Assembly: GCA_003243195.1 (NCBI GenBank)
Contig: QFQI01000019.1
Span: 1 to 34,385 of the forward strand
Source: Sphingomonas taxi
Lineage (GTDB): Bacteria; Pseudomonadota; Alphaproteobacteria; Sphingomonadales; Sphingomonadaceae
Direction: 5' to 3'
DNA length: 34,385 bases
The notes below the pieces were generated by a model. It worked only from the letters and a program-made list of their open reading frames with translations. It was not told where the DNA came from and did not search any database. The number at the start of each line of letters is the position of its first letter. Positions within the stretch are counted from its first letter, which is position 1. Of the stretch, positions 18,985-26,258 are shown in pieces. A program made the translations under genes and the position numbers.

Positions 18985-19797
18985 TCAGCGCAGCGCCTGC
19001 GCCACCATCTTGTGCAGCTTGGAATGCAGCCCGTCGTTGGCGGCGAGGAACTCGTTGCGCTCCAGCGCGCGATCGCCGCCACGGAAATCGGTGACGAAAC
19101 CGCCCGCCTCCTTGACCAGCAGCATCCCCGCCGCGACGTCCCAGATCTTCAGGTCGCTTTCCCAATAACCGTCGAAGCGACCGGCGGCGACCCACGCCAG
19201 GTCCAGCGCCGCCGCGCCCAGCCGGCGGATGCCCGCGACCTGCGGCGCAACGGCACCGAAGATCCGCGTCCATTGCACGAAGTCGCCATGCCCCATGAAC
19301 GGGATGCCGGTGGCGATCAGCGCCTCCGACGGATCACGGCGCGAGGAGACGCGCAGCCGCTGGTCCTGCAACCACGCGCCGCGGCCCTTCTCGGCCCAGA
19401 AGCTCTCGTCGGTCAGCGGCTGGTAGACGAGCGCGGTGGTGATCTCGCGCTTGCCGTTGGGCATCGGCTCCTCGACCGCAATCGAGATGCAGAAGTGCGG
19501 GACGCCGTGCAGGAAGTTCGACGTGCCGTCCAGCGGGTCGATGATGAAGCGCGGCTTGCTCGGATCGCCCTCGATCGTGCCGCCTTCCTCCATCACGAAG
19601 CCCCAGTCGGGGCGCGCCTTGGAAAGCTCGTCGTACAGCGTGCGCTCGCAACGCTGATCGGCCTGGCTGACGAAATCGGCCGGCCCCTTGCGGCTGACCT
19701 GCAGGTGCTGGACCTCGTTGAAGTCGCGACGCAGCCGCGGCGCCGCCTTGCGCGCCGCACGCTCGATGACGGTGAACAGGCCGGAATGGGATGGCAT
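18985..19797 (-). CDS. suhB: inositol monophosphatase family protein (SuhB-like)
   Basis: A 270-residue Mg2+-dependent phosphatase of the inositol monophosphatase family. Metal-binding residues are E70/E71 (MEEGG), D87 and D90 (IDPLDGTSNF) and D220 (WDVAAGMLLVKEAGG). The length is usual. It hydrolyses inositol-1-phosphate or related sugar phosphates; bacterial SuhB also has roles in rRNA processing. It is the last gene of a leftward series thiE, L,D-transpeptidase, M23 peptidase, efp, suhB, separated from efp by 201 bases holding two palindromes. It converges on the histidine kinase gene with a 42-base gap. Confidence 0.94.
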   Translation of the reverse strand: MPSHSGLFTVIERAARKAAPRLRRDFNEVQHLQVSRKGPADFVSQADQRCERTLYDELSKARPDWGFVMEEGGTIEGDPSKPRFIIDPLDGTSNFLHGVPHFCISIAVEEPMPNGKREITTALVYQPLTDESFWAEKGRGAWLQDQRLRVSSRRDPSEALIATGIPFMGHGDFVQWTRIFGAVAPQVAGIRRLGAAALDLAWVAAGRFDGYWESDLKIWDVAAGMLLVKEAGGFVTDFRGGDRALERNEFLAANDGLHSKLHKMVAQALR

Positions 19798-19812
19798 TTT
19801 TCTTACTCCCCC

Positions 19813-19826
19813 TCCCTTTCAAGGGA
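19813..19826. repeat. short palindromic element, copy 1
   Basis: TCCCTT-TC-AAGGGA is a 14-base perfect palindrome extended imperfectly on both sides by CC and AGG. It lies just upstream of the suhB start and resembles the better copy at 19969. Confidence 0.55.
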
Positions 19827-19968
19827 AGGATAATCGGGTTGAAGTGCCCCCGGCATTTCCAATCCATGCGGGGCATGGATTACCCGATGATCGGTCAGTC
19901 GGTTCCGGGTGGCACGATCTCCGCTTTGGGGGCGGCTGCCGTATCGCGAGCACGCCACCCATCCCCGG

Positions 19969-19990
19969 CCCCTCCCTTTGAAGGGAGGGG
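19969..19990. repeat. GC-rich palindromic element, copy 2 (possible efp terminator)
   Basis: Perfect 10-base arms CCCCTCCCTT and AAGGGAGGGG with a 2-base centre lie 8 bases after the efp stop on the minus strand. It belongs to the kind of CCCCTCCC palindromes scattered through sphingomonad genomes, and it may also weaken or end efp transcription before suhB. The preceding CACCCATCCCCGGCC also resembles the usual flank of these elements. Confidence 0.6.
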
Positions 19991-19998
19991 AGATCGGA

Positions 19999-20562
19999 TC
20001 AGTCGGCGCGCCGGACGTAGGTCTGCTCGTACACGTCGACGACGATCCGCACGCCGCTGGCGATATGCGGCGGCACCATCACACGCACACCATTGTCGAG
20101 GATCGCGGGCTTGTAGCTGGACGAGGCGGTCTGCCCCTTCACCACCGCATCGGCCTCGACGATCGTCGCCTCGATCGTGTCGGGCAACTGGACGCTGATC
20201 GGCTCTTCGTCGTGAAGCTCCATCACCACGTCCATGCCGTCCTGAAGGAACGCGGCCGCATCGCCGAGCAGGTCACGCGGCAACGACACCTGATCGTAGG
20301 TTTCCTTGTCCATGAAGACCAGGTTTTCCCCTTCGGCAAAGAGGAACTGGAAGTCCTTCGTGTCCAGGCGAATGCGCTCCACCGTCTCGGCGGACCGGAA
20401 GCGGACGTTGTTCTTGCGGCCGTCGCGCAGGTTCTTCAGCTCGACCTGCATATAGGCGCCACCCTTGCCGGGCTGCGTATGCTGGATCTTGACCGCGCGC
20501 CAGATGCCGCCTTCGTACTCGATGATGTTGCCGGGACGGATGTCCACGCCGCTGATCTTCAT
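19999..20562 (-). CDS. efp: translation elongation factor P
   Basis: A 187-residue EF-P, the factor that rescues ribosomes stalled on polyproline. It has the KOW-like N domain, with the loop lysine at K33 (TQPGKGGAY), and two OB domains ending in GVRIVVDVYEQTYVRR. K33 is the position that is beta-lysylated in many gammaproteobacteria, but no modifying enzyme is seen here. The length matches the family. EF-P is relevant to this window because the EF-hand protein at 16169 has long proline runs. The gene is read leftward after the M23 peptidase gene with a 66-base gap. Confidence 0.98.
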   Translation of the reverse strand: MKISGVDIRPGNIIEYEGGIWRAVKIQHTQPGKGGAYMQVELKNLRDGRKNNVRFRSAETVERIRLDTKDFQFLFAEGENLVFMDKETYDQVSLPRDLLGDAAAFLQDGMDVVMELHDEEPISVQLPDTIEATIVEADAVVKGQTASSSYKPAILDNGVRVMVPPHIASGVRIVVDVYEQTYVRRAD

Positions 20563-20628
20563 GGGGCTTCGCCTGATTGAAAAGAGCCGCGGCGCCGGTG
20601 GAAACCCACGGACGCCGATGGCGGCGAC

Positions 20629-21225
20629 TTAGCGATTGCCACCGGCCGGGGCAAGGAGCGGATAGGGATTGATCGCGCGCCCGCCCGACCATGACTCCCC
20701 CGGCGTTATGCGCAGGATCGAGAAATGCAGATGCGGGGCGGATGGATCGGCGTTGCCGGTCGCGCCGACGGTGGCGATCGGCTCCCCGCGCCGCACCGCC
20801 TGCCCCTCCGCCAACCCGTCGCGATAGCCGTCGAGATGCGCGTAATAATACATCAGCGTCCCATCCGGGGATCGCACGTAGAGGGTGCGCCCGCCATCCA
20901 CGCTGTCGAACAGCTTCTCGACGCGGCCATCCGCCGCCGCGAGAACCGGCGTCCCGCGCGGCGCCATGATGTCGATCGCGTCATGATGCCGTGCGCCCCC
21001 CGCGCGCGCCTGCCCCCAGCTGTCGGTCAGCGCGTCGCGCGCCACGCCGGCGACGGGCACCGGCAACAGGCCGCCGATCGCGGACGGCGCGGACGGGGCG
21101 GGCGGCGGGTCATCACGCTCACGCGGCGCCGGCGCCGGCGGCCCCGAACCGGTCGACACCAGCGACGCGAAGCCGGCCACCGCCAGCAGGATCAGCGTCA
21201 GGATCGACCAGCCGAGTTTCGTCAT
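20629..21225 (-). CDS. M23 family metallopeptidase (membrane-anchored, LytM-type)
   Basis: A 198-residue envelope protein. An N-terminal transmembrane anchor (about 5-24) is followed by a proline-rich linker and an M23 domain (about 65-190). Zinc ligands H81 and D85 (HHDAID), the YAH histidine H130 and H167 in HLHF are all present, so the active site appears intact. It is a likely peptidoglycan DD-endopeptidase. The L,D-transpeptidase gene ends one base upstream on the same strand, so both cell-wall genes are probably co-transcribed and coupled. The chosen ATG 21225 is the only start giving a complete anchor. Confidence 0.92.
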   Translation of the reverse strand: MTKLGWSILTLILLAVAGFASLVSTGSGPPAPAPRERDDPPPAPSAPSAIGGLLPVPVAGVARDALTDSWGQARAGGARHHDAIDIMAPRGTPVLAAADGRVEKLFDSVDGGRTLYVRSPDGTLMYYYAHLDGYRDGLAEGQAVRRGEPIATVGATGNADPSAPHLHFSILRITPGESWSGGRAINPYPLLAPAGGNR

Positions 21226-21226
21226 G

Positions 21227-22240
21227 TCACGCCTGGAACAGCACCGGCGTGCCGCCCTTCACCATCAGCGCGACGCGCGCGGCATCCCAGTTGGTGAGCC
21301 GGACGCAGCCGTTGGACTGCGCGCGTCCGATCTGCTGCGGCTCGCTGGTGCCGTGGATGCCGTAATGCTCCTTGCTCAGGTCGATCCACACCACGCCGAC
21401 CGGGTTGTTTGGGCCGGGCGGGATCACCTGCGCCTGCTTGTCGTCGTTGACCCCCTTCAGGATCTTCGGGTTCATCTTCCAGTCGGGGTTGGGCGAGACG
21501 TGCAGCACCTTCCAGTTGCCGAGCGGCAACGGATCGCGCGAGGAGCCGATCGTGGCGGTATATTGCGCCACCAGCCTGCCCTGTCCGTCCAGCACGCGCA
21601 GCACGCCGTCCGACTTGTCGACCACGATCTTCGCCGCCTGCGGCACCTGCGCCTCGACGTTGAGCGAGGCGAGCGTTGCGCGCCACTGCGGCGTCGCGTC
21701 GGCGGGGTAGTTGCGCGAGGCGGGGAAGGTGTTGGGTACGGTGATCCGCGTGCCCGGCGCCACGGTGGTCACGCCCGGGTTCAGTTCGGCGAGCACCTGC
21801 GGCGTCGTGTGGAAGCGTTCGGCCAGTTTCTCCAGCGGACGCGCATAGGCCATTGCCGGCAACTTCGCCTGCGCGGCATAATCCTTCGGCATGTCGCGGA
21901 CATAGGGGCCGCGCAACGCGTCGGCATCCAGCGTCACGGGCAACGTCGCGCGCACCTGCGCATAGCGGCGCAACGCCTGAAGCGTCGCGGCGTCGGGACG
22001 TCCGGTCACGCGCAGACCGCGGCTCTCCTGGAACCCCTTGAGGGCGTTGACCAGCGACGGTCCGCCGCGTCCATCGAGGATACCGGGTCCGAAACCGAGC
22101 TTGTCCAGCACCACCTGCACGCGAAGAACGGCGGGGTCGAGCGGCGGGCGGGGTGCAACCGGCGCCTGTGCGATCACGGGCGCGGTGGCGGCGGACGCAG
22201 CGACCACGGTCAGGGTCGCGACGATGGCGATACGCTTCAC
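21227..22240 (-). CDS. L,D-transpeptidase (YkuD) with peptidoglycan-binding and LysM-like regions
   Basis: A 337-residue exported enzyme that crosslinks peptidoglycan through meso-DAP or attaches proteins to it. It has a signal peptide (about 1-26, ending VIAQA), a PG_binding_1 domain (about 38-95), a LysM-like segment (about 128-170) and a YkuD domain (about 205-335). The catalytic motif is IHGTSEPQQIGRAQSNGCVR, with active cysteine in SNGCVR. GTG 22240 is chosen because GAGGAG lies upstream and the signal peptide begins there; an ATG seen between them is in another frame, and the open frame extends upstream of GTG only by an unlikely 27 residues. It precedes the M23 peptidase gene by one base. 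Confidence 0.92.
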   Translation of the reverse strand: MKRIAIVATLTVVAASAATAPVIAQAPVAPRPPLDPAVLRVQVVLDKLGFGPGILDGRGGPSLVNALKGFQESRGLRVTGRPDAATLQALRRYAQVRATLPVTLDADALRGPYVRDMPKDYAAQAKLPAMAYARPLEKLAERFHTTPQVLAELNPGVTTVAPGTRITVPNTFPASRNYPADATPQWRATLASLNVEAQVPQAAKIVVDKSDGVLRVLDGQGRLVAQYTATIGSSRDPLPLGNWKVLHVSPNPDWKMNPKILKGVNDDKQAQVIPPGPNNPVGVVWIDLSKEHYGIHGTSEPQQIGRAQSNGCVRLTNWDAARVALMVKGGTPVLFQA

Positions 22241-22298
22241 TGGACGGCATCTCCTCTTTACGATGCCGGAACAACGCGTTCGCGCGCGTGGGGGTCCG

Positions 22299-22979
22299 TC
22301 AGCGTGCCAGCACGTCACCAAACGCCCGCACCGCCGCCGCCTCGTCGCCGTTCCACACCGCGCCGGACGCGGCGATGAAATCCGCCCCGGCGGCGATCAG
22401 CGGCGCGGCATTGGCGGGCGTGATGCCGCCGATCGCGACCGAGGGCAGTTCGAACAGCGCGGACCACCACGACAGGATCACCGGCTCCGGGCGGTGCTTC
22501 ACCGACTTGGTGGTGGTGGGATGGAAGCTGCCGAAGGCGACATAATCCGCTCCCGCCTCGCCGGCGCTCATCGCCAGGTGGCGGCTGTCGTGGCAGGTCA
22601 CGCCGATCTGTACCGATGGCCCCAGCGTCGCGCGCGCCTCCCGTACGTCGCCGTCCTCCTGCCCCAGATGCACGCCGTCCGCGCCGATCCGCTTGGCGAG
22701 GCTGACCGAATCGTTGACGATGAACGCGACCTCGCGATCGGCGCAGATACGCTGCAATGGTTCGGCAAGGCGCGCGGCGCCGTGCTGGTCGATGTCCTTG
22801 ACGCGGAACTGGAAGGCGGCCACCGGCCCCGCGTCGAGCGCGCGTGCCAGCCGGTCCGCAAAGGCGCCGGTCACGTCGAGCGGCGAGATCAGGTAGAGCT
22901 GGCACGGCGGACGACGGTCGTCACGCTTGAACGAGGCGGCGAAATCGGGATCGAGCGGGCCGAGCGGATCTTCAGTCAT
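22299..22979 (-). CDS. thiE: thiamine phosphate synthase
   Basis: A 226-residue TIM-barrel enzyme that joins HMP pyrophosphate and thiazole phosphate to give thiamine phosphate. Landmarks are QFRVKDID (usually QLRxK), VNDSVSLAKRIGADGVHLGQED, IGVTCHD, FGSFHPTTTK and the phosphate-binding AIGGI. The length is usual, with an extra acidic/basic N-terminal stretch of about 25 residues. It heads a leftward series and is divergent from the sialidase-like gene. No TPP riboswitch motif (CTGAGA) is visible in the 146 bases upstream. The next gene starts 58 bases downstream. Confidence 0.95.
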   Translation of the reverse strand: MTEDPLGPLDPDFAASFKRDDRRPPCQLYLISPLDVTGAFADRLARALDAGPVAAFQFRVKDIDQHGAARLAEPLQRICADREVAFIVNDSVSLAKRIGADGVHLGQEDGDVREARATLGPSVQIGVTCHDSRHLAMSAGEAGADYVAFGSFHPTTTKSVKHRPEPVILSWWSALFELPSVAIGGITPANAAPLIAAGADFIAASGAVWNGDEAAAVRAFGDVLAR

Positions 22980-23125
22980 CCGCGCCGGTTAGCGGGTTCG
23001 TCGGCGCAGCGGAAGGCTGGTTCACGTCGAGCCGCGGAGACGTCGCGCCGCGCTCCGCTTGCCTGTTGCCATCCTGCCGCAAAGGCGATTGGGGATGTCG
23101 CGCGGATGCGCTAGGCAACGATGCC

Positions 23126-24184
23126 ATGCCCTTGCCCGAACCGACGCGCCGGCTGCTCCTTTCGACCCCGCTGCTGCTGAGTTTGCGCGCCAACACGCCG
23201 CCGGAGGCGCTGTCGACCTCCGGGTTCATCGATTCCGCGCCACCTTATCCGCAAGCGCATGCCTCGACGATCGTTGAGCTGACGGACGGCGCGGTTGCCG
23301 CGGCCTGGTTTGGCGGTTCAGGCGAAGGACATCCCGATGTCGCGATCTGGTTCGCGCGGCGGGGAGTGAACGGGTGGGAAACGCCGGTCGCGGTCGCGCG
23401 CGATCCCCGCTATCCGACGTGGAACCCCGTGCTGTTTCAGCCGGCGGGGCAGCCGCTCCAGCTCTTCTACAAGGTCGGCCCCAATCCGCGCGACTGGTGG
23501 GGGATGGTCATCACGTCCGGCGACGGCGGTCGCGGCTGGAGCGCGCCCGCGCGGCTTCCCGACGGCATCCTCGGCCCCATCAAGAACAAGCCCGTGGTGC
23601 TCCCCGACGGTAGCTGGCTGTCGCCGTCGAGCCGCGAAGTCGGCACGCCCGAGCGCAACCACTGGTTCCTGCGCATGGAGCGTTCCGTCGATCGCGGGCA
23701 GACATGGACCGCGGAGGAGGAAATCCCGTCGCCGGTGGGACTCGAGGCGATCCAGCCAAGCGTCCTGACGCTCCGTGACGGCACGCTCGCGCTGGTCGCG
23801 CGCACGCGGCAGGGGGTACTCGCCACCAGCCGCTCGCGCGACGCCGGCCGGACATGGTCGCCGCTCGCCGCGCTCGCCCTTCCCAATCCCAATGCCGGCA
23901 CCGATGCGCTGACGCTGGCGGACGGGCGGCACCTCGTCGTTTATAACCATGCCGCGCACGATCCCGCGACCCCCGGCGATGGCCCGCGCTGGCCGCTCAA
24001 CGTCGCGCTGTCCGACGACGGGGTGCATTGGCGAATGGGGCTGACGCTGGAAAGCCGGCCGATCAGGGATGGTTATGCCTATCCGGCGGTGATCCAGGCG
24101 CGCGACGGCCGCATCCACATCACCTATACATGGAACCGCACACGCATCCGCCACGCCGTGCTCGATCCACGACGATTGCGGTAG
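23126..24184 (+). CDS. sialidase-like BNR/Asp-box glycosidase family protein
   Basis: A 352-residue six-bladed beta-propeller of the sialidase/neuraminidase-like family (PF13088). Asp-box type repeats are visible as SVDRGQTW, SRDAGRTW, SDDGVHW and the degenerate SGDGGRGW. Residues 8-20 (RRLLLSTPLLLSL) are hydrophobic and could be a signal peptide, so it may act in the periplasm or outside. Homologues in this group include exo-alpha-sialidases and proteins of unknown substrate, so sialic acid cleavage is not assured. The frame opens at 23066; ATG 23126 is preferred but has a weak ribosome site. It is isolated, and a long hairpin follows between it and the converging fbaB. Confidence 0.82.
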   Translation: MPLPEPTRRLLLSTPLLLSLRANTPPEALSTSGFIDSAPPYPQAHASTIVELTDGAVAAAWFGGSGEGHPDVAIWFARRGVNGWETPVAVARDPRYPTWNPVLFQPAGQPLQLFYKVGPNPRDWWGMVITSGDGGRGWSAPARLPDGILGPIKNKPVVLPDGSWLSPSSREVGTPERNHWFLRMERSVDRGQTWTAEEEIPSPVGLEAIQPSVLTLRDGTLALVARTRQGVLATSRSRDAGRTWSPLAALALPNPNAGTDALTLADGRHLVVYNHAAHDPATPGDGPRWPLNVALSDDGVHWRMGLTLESRPIRDGYAYPAVIQARDGRIHITYTWNRTRIRHAVLDPRRLR

Positions 24185-24188
24185 GAAC

Positions 24189-24239
24189 GGCCCGTCGAAA
24201 CGGACAGGACGGATTGTCGCGATCCGTCCTGAACGGGCC
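24189..24239. terminator. two-part hairpin between convergent sialidase-like and fbaB genes
   Basis: An inner stem CAGGACGGAT (24205-24214) / ATCCGTCCTG (24222-24231) with a 7-base loop sits inside an outer stem GGCCCGT (24189-24195) / ACGGGCC (24233-24239). It starts 5 bases after the sialidase stop and lies 25 bases beyond the fbaB stop, so it probably terminates both genes. A T tract is lacking. Confidence 0.7.
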
Positions 24240-24263
24240 TGTGCCCGCCTGCCCCTTCGCTCC

Positions 24264-25178
24264 CTATTCCGCGCCCTTGTAGATCGACACCAGCCGGTCG
24301 AGCATCGCCAGCGCTTCCCCGCGCTCGCGCTGGAAGGTGTTGCGGCCGATGATCGAGCCGTTGCCGCCGCCGTCGCGGATGTCGCGCGCGTCCTGATAGA
24401 CCGCGTCGACGCCCTTCGACGCGCCGCCCGAGAACACCACGATCCGCCGCCCCGCGAAGCTGGACTGGACGACGTGGCGAACGCGATCGGCCTGGCTGGA
24501 CCAGTCGGTGCCCTCGTAGCTCTTCTGCGCCTCCTTCTGCTCGATATGCGCGGTCGGCAGCTTCACCTTGATGATGTGCGCGCCGAGCAGCGCGGCCATG
24601 TGCGCGGCATAGGCGCCGACGTCGAGCGCCAGTTCGCCGTCCTTGCTGAGCGTGCCGCCGCGCGGATAGCTCCAGATCACCGTCGCGAGGCCGGCGGCCG
24701 CCGCTTCCTCGCGCAGCGCGCGGATCTGCTCCATCGACGCGAAGATGTCGTCGGCGCCCGGATAGATGGTGAAGCCGATCGCCGCGCAGCCGAGCCGCAG
24801 CGCATCCTCGACGCTGCCAGTCTGCGCCTGTGCGATCGAGGTCGCCCAGCTGTTCGAACTGTTGACCTTCAGGATCGTCGGGATCTGCCCGGCGAACGTA
24901 TCGGCTCCCGCCTCCAGCATGCCGAGCGGCGCGGCATAGGCGGACAGGCCGGCGTCGATCGCGAGCTGGTAATGATAATGGGGATCATAGGCCGGCGGGT
25001 TGACCGCGAAGCTGCGCGCCGGGCCGTGTTCGAACCCCTGATCCACGGGCAGGATGATGAGCTTGCCCGTGCCGCCCAGCTTGCCGTGCATCAGGATGCG
25101 GGCGAGATTGGCCTTCACCGCCGGGCTGGTGGCTTCGTACTTGTCCAGAATCGACGTAACGATCGGCGTCATGTTCAT
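24264..25178 (-). CDS. fbaB: class I fructose-bisphosphate aldolase (DhnA type)
   Basis: A 304-residue Schiff-base aldolase of the DhnA/FbaB group that splits fructose-1,6-bisphosphate into DHAP and glyceraldehyde-3-phosphate. It has PVDQGFEHGP near the N terminus, TIYPGAD, the Schiff-base region HIIKVKLPT (K204 or K206) and the phosphate-binding FSGGASKG with IIGRNTFQR. A ribosome site AGGACAGGAC precedes ATG 25178. The MazF-type toxin gene ends 15 bases upstream on the same strand, so the aldolase may be partly transcribed from the toxin-antitoxin promoter. A hairpin follows its stop. Confidence 0.93.
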   Translation of the reverse strand: MNMTPIVTSILDKYEATSPAVKANLARILMHGKLGGTGKLIILPVDQGFEHGPARSFAVNPPAYDPHYHYQLAIDAGLSAYAAPLGMLEAGADTFAGQIPTILKVNSSNSWATSIAQAQTGSVEDALRLGCAAIGFTIYPGADDIFASMEQIRALREEAAAAGLATVIWSYPRGGTLSKDGELALDVGAYAAHMAALLGAHIIKVKLPTAHIEQKEAQKSYEGTDWSSQADRVRHVVQSSFAGRRIVVFSGGASKGVDAVYQDARDIRDGGGNGSIIGRNTFQRERGEALAMLDRLVSIYKGAE

Positions 25179-25193
25179 GTCCTGTCCTGTTGT

Positions 25194-25544
25194 CTACAAA
25201 GCGAGCCAGCGCCGCAGCGCCTGATCCACCTGCTCCATGCGGGTGGCGGAGGCATGGCCGAGCACCTTGACGATGCGATGACGGCGGATGCTGGTGATGC
25301 GATCCACCTGCACCTCGCACTCGACGCTCAGCCCGGTATGCTCCTGCGGAGAGATCGCGACGCGGAACAGCACCTCTCCGCCGACCACGGAAGTCAGCGG
25401 ACAGAGCGTCACCGTGGCGTGCGTTTCGTTGAACAGGTCGGCCTGTACCACCACGCACGGGCGCGGCGCGCCGGTGGCGCCGTCGGGCGCGGCGACCAGC
25501 ACGATCGCGCCGTGCGCGACCTGCATGCCGTCGCTCACCGCCAT
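25194..25544 (-). CDS. MazF/PemK-type endoribonuclease toxin
   Basis: A 116-residue protein of the PemK/MazF fold. Landmarks are GAIVLVAAP at the N terminus, the PRPCVVVQAD strand and the LCPLTS motif, with conserved Arg and Thr as in active MazF enzymes. Such toxins cleave mRNA at short sequences, and the antitoxin blocks the active site. ATG 25544 overlaps the antitoxin end by 10 bases and is preceded by GAGGAC; an alternative start at 25526 would give the shorter form that begins like most MazF proteins. fbaB follows 15 bases downstream. Confidence 0.88.
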   Translation of the reverse strand: MAVSDGMQVAHGAIVLVAAPDGATGAPRPCVVVQADLFNETHATVTLCPLTSVVGGEVLFRVAISPQEHTGLSVECEVQVDRITSIRRHRIVKVLGHASATRMEQVDQALRRWLAL

Positions 25545-25771
25545 GCGGCGTCCTCGGCCTGGATGCGTTCCCAGAAGGCGTAATCCTCGTGCGTGTCACG
25601 GCGGGACGCGCGCTGAGACTGCCGGCGCGCCTCGCGACGGAACGCCTCGTCGTGCAATTCGACGTAACGACGCACCGCCTCGCGCGCGATGTCGCTCTTG
25701 CTGCGCCCCTGCGTGCGCGCAACATTGGCGAGTCGCTCTTCCAGTTCCGTGTCGAGCCTGACGCCGAGCAC
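25535..25771 (-). CDS. ribbon-helix-helix antitoxin of the MazF-type toxin
   Basis: A 78-residue protein with an N-terminal ribbon-helix-helix domain (GVRLDTELEERLANVARTQGRSKSDIAREAVRRYVE) and a charged C-terminal tail, the part that usually neutralises the toxin. Three consecutive GTG codons (25777, 25774, 25771) could start it. GGAGG lies so close to the first that the third, with 5 bases spacing, is preferred. It lies upstream of and overlaps the toxin, the standard antitoxin-first order. A pair of GTTNAAC half-sites lies immediately upstream and may be its own operator. Confidence 0.85.
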   Translation of the reverse strand: MLGVRLDTELEERLANVARTQGRSKSDIAREAVRRYVELHDEAFRREARRQSQRASRRDTHEDYAFWERIQAEDAAWR

Positions 25772-25781
25772 CACCACCTCC

Positions 25782-25797
25782 GTTTAACACGTTCAAC
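25782..25797. promoter_or_regulatory. tandem GTTNAAC half-sites, candidate antitoxin operator
   Basis: On the minus strand GTTGAAC-GT-GTTAAAC. Each half is itself nearly palindromic and the two are spaced by 2 bases, directly in front of the antitoxin ribosome site. Ribbon-helix-helix antitoxins commonly bind such tandem sites to repress their own operon. Confidence 0.45.
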
Positions 25798-25862
25798 GTA
25801 GGTGGTGTGCGGCGATGAGGCAAGCCGTCATTGCACGCGGCGCGATGCGTTTCGCGACCGGC

Positions 25863-26258
25863 TCAGGGCTTTCCTGACGCACGATGGTGAAGGTGGCGCA
25901 CCACCGCGGCGACATCGGGCAGGTCGGGGAGCGCCGGGCCGCGCGGCGGGAGGCCCGCGCGCGCCGCCGCGTCGGCGACCAGATCGTCGATCTCGCCACG
26001 ATCCATCTTCAGGAAGCGCGCGAGCGTGTCCTCCGGCCGGGGCACCACCCCTGCCCCGTACCATGGCGCCAGCGCCGCGCGTACTGCCGGTGCGACGCGC
26101 GGGTCGCCGTCGGCGAACGCCGCGTCGAAATCCCCGGCGGTCCATGCCGCGCGCGTCGCCACCGCGCCGCGCACCCGCCGGACCATCGCCCAGTTCGCCC
26201 ACACCATGCCGACGACGTACAGCGCGGTCAGCGCGCCGACCTTCTCCCAGCCGGTCAC
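25863..26258 (-). CDS. small membrane-anchored protein of unknown function, coupled to dxs
   Basis: A 131-residue protein with one N-terminal transmembrane helix (about 6-25) followed by a soluble region with a charged, alanine-rich segment and PRPEDTLARFLKMDRGEIDDLV. No known domain is recognised. It starts at GTG 26258, overlapping the stop of dxs (GTGA), so it is probably co-translated after dxs. Its composition matches neighbouring chromosomal genes, so there is no sign of transfer. The function is unknown. Confidence 0.7.
   Translation of the reverse strand: MTGWEKVGALTALYVVGMVWANWAMVRRVRGAVATRAAWTAGDFDAAFADGDPRVAPAVRAALAPWYGAGVVPRPEDTLARFLKMDRGEIDDLVADAAARAGLPPRGPALPDLPDVAAVVRHLHHRASGKP

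Noticed and set aside
22980..23125. TPP riboswitch upstream of thiE
   Set aside because: No CTGAGA or other thi-box core motif is present on the minus strand.
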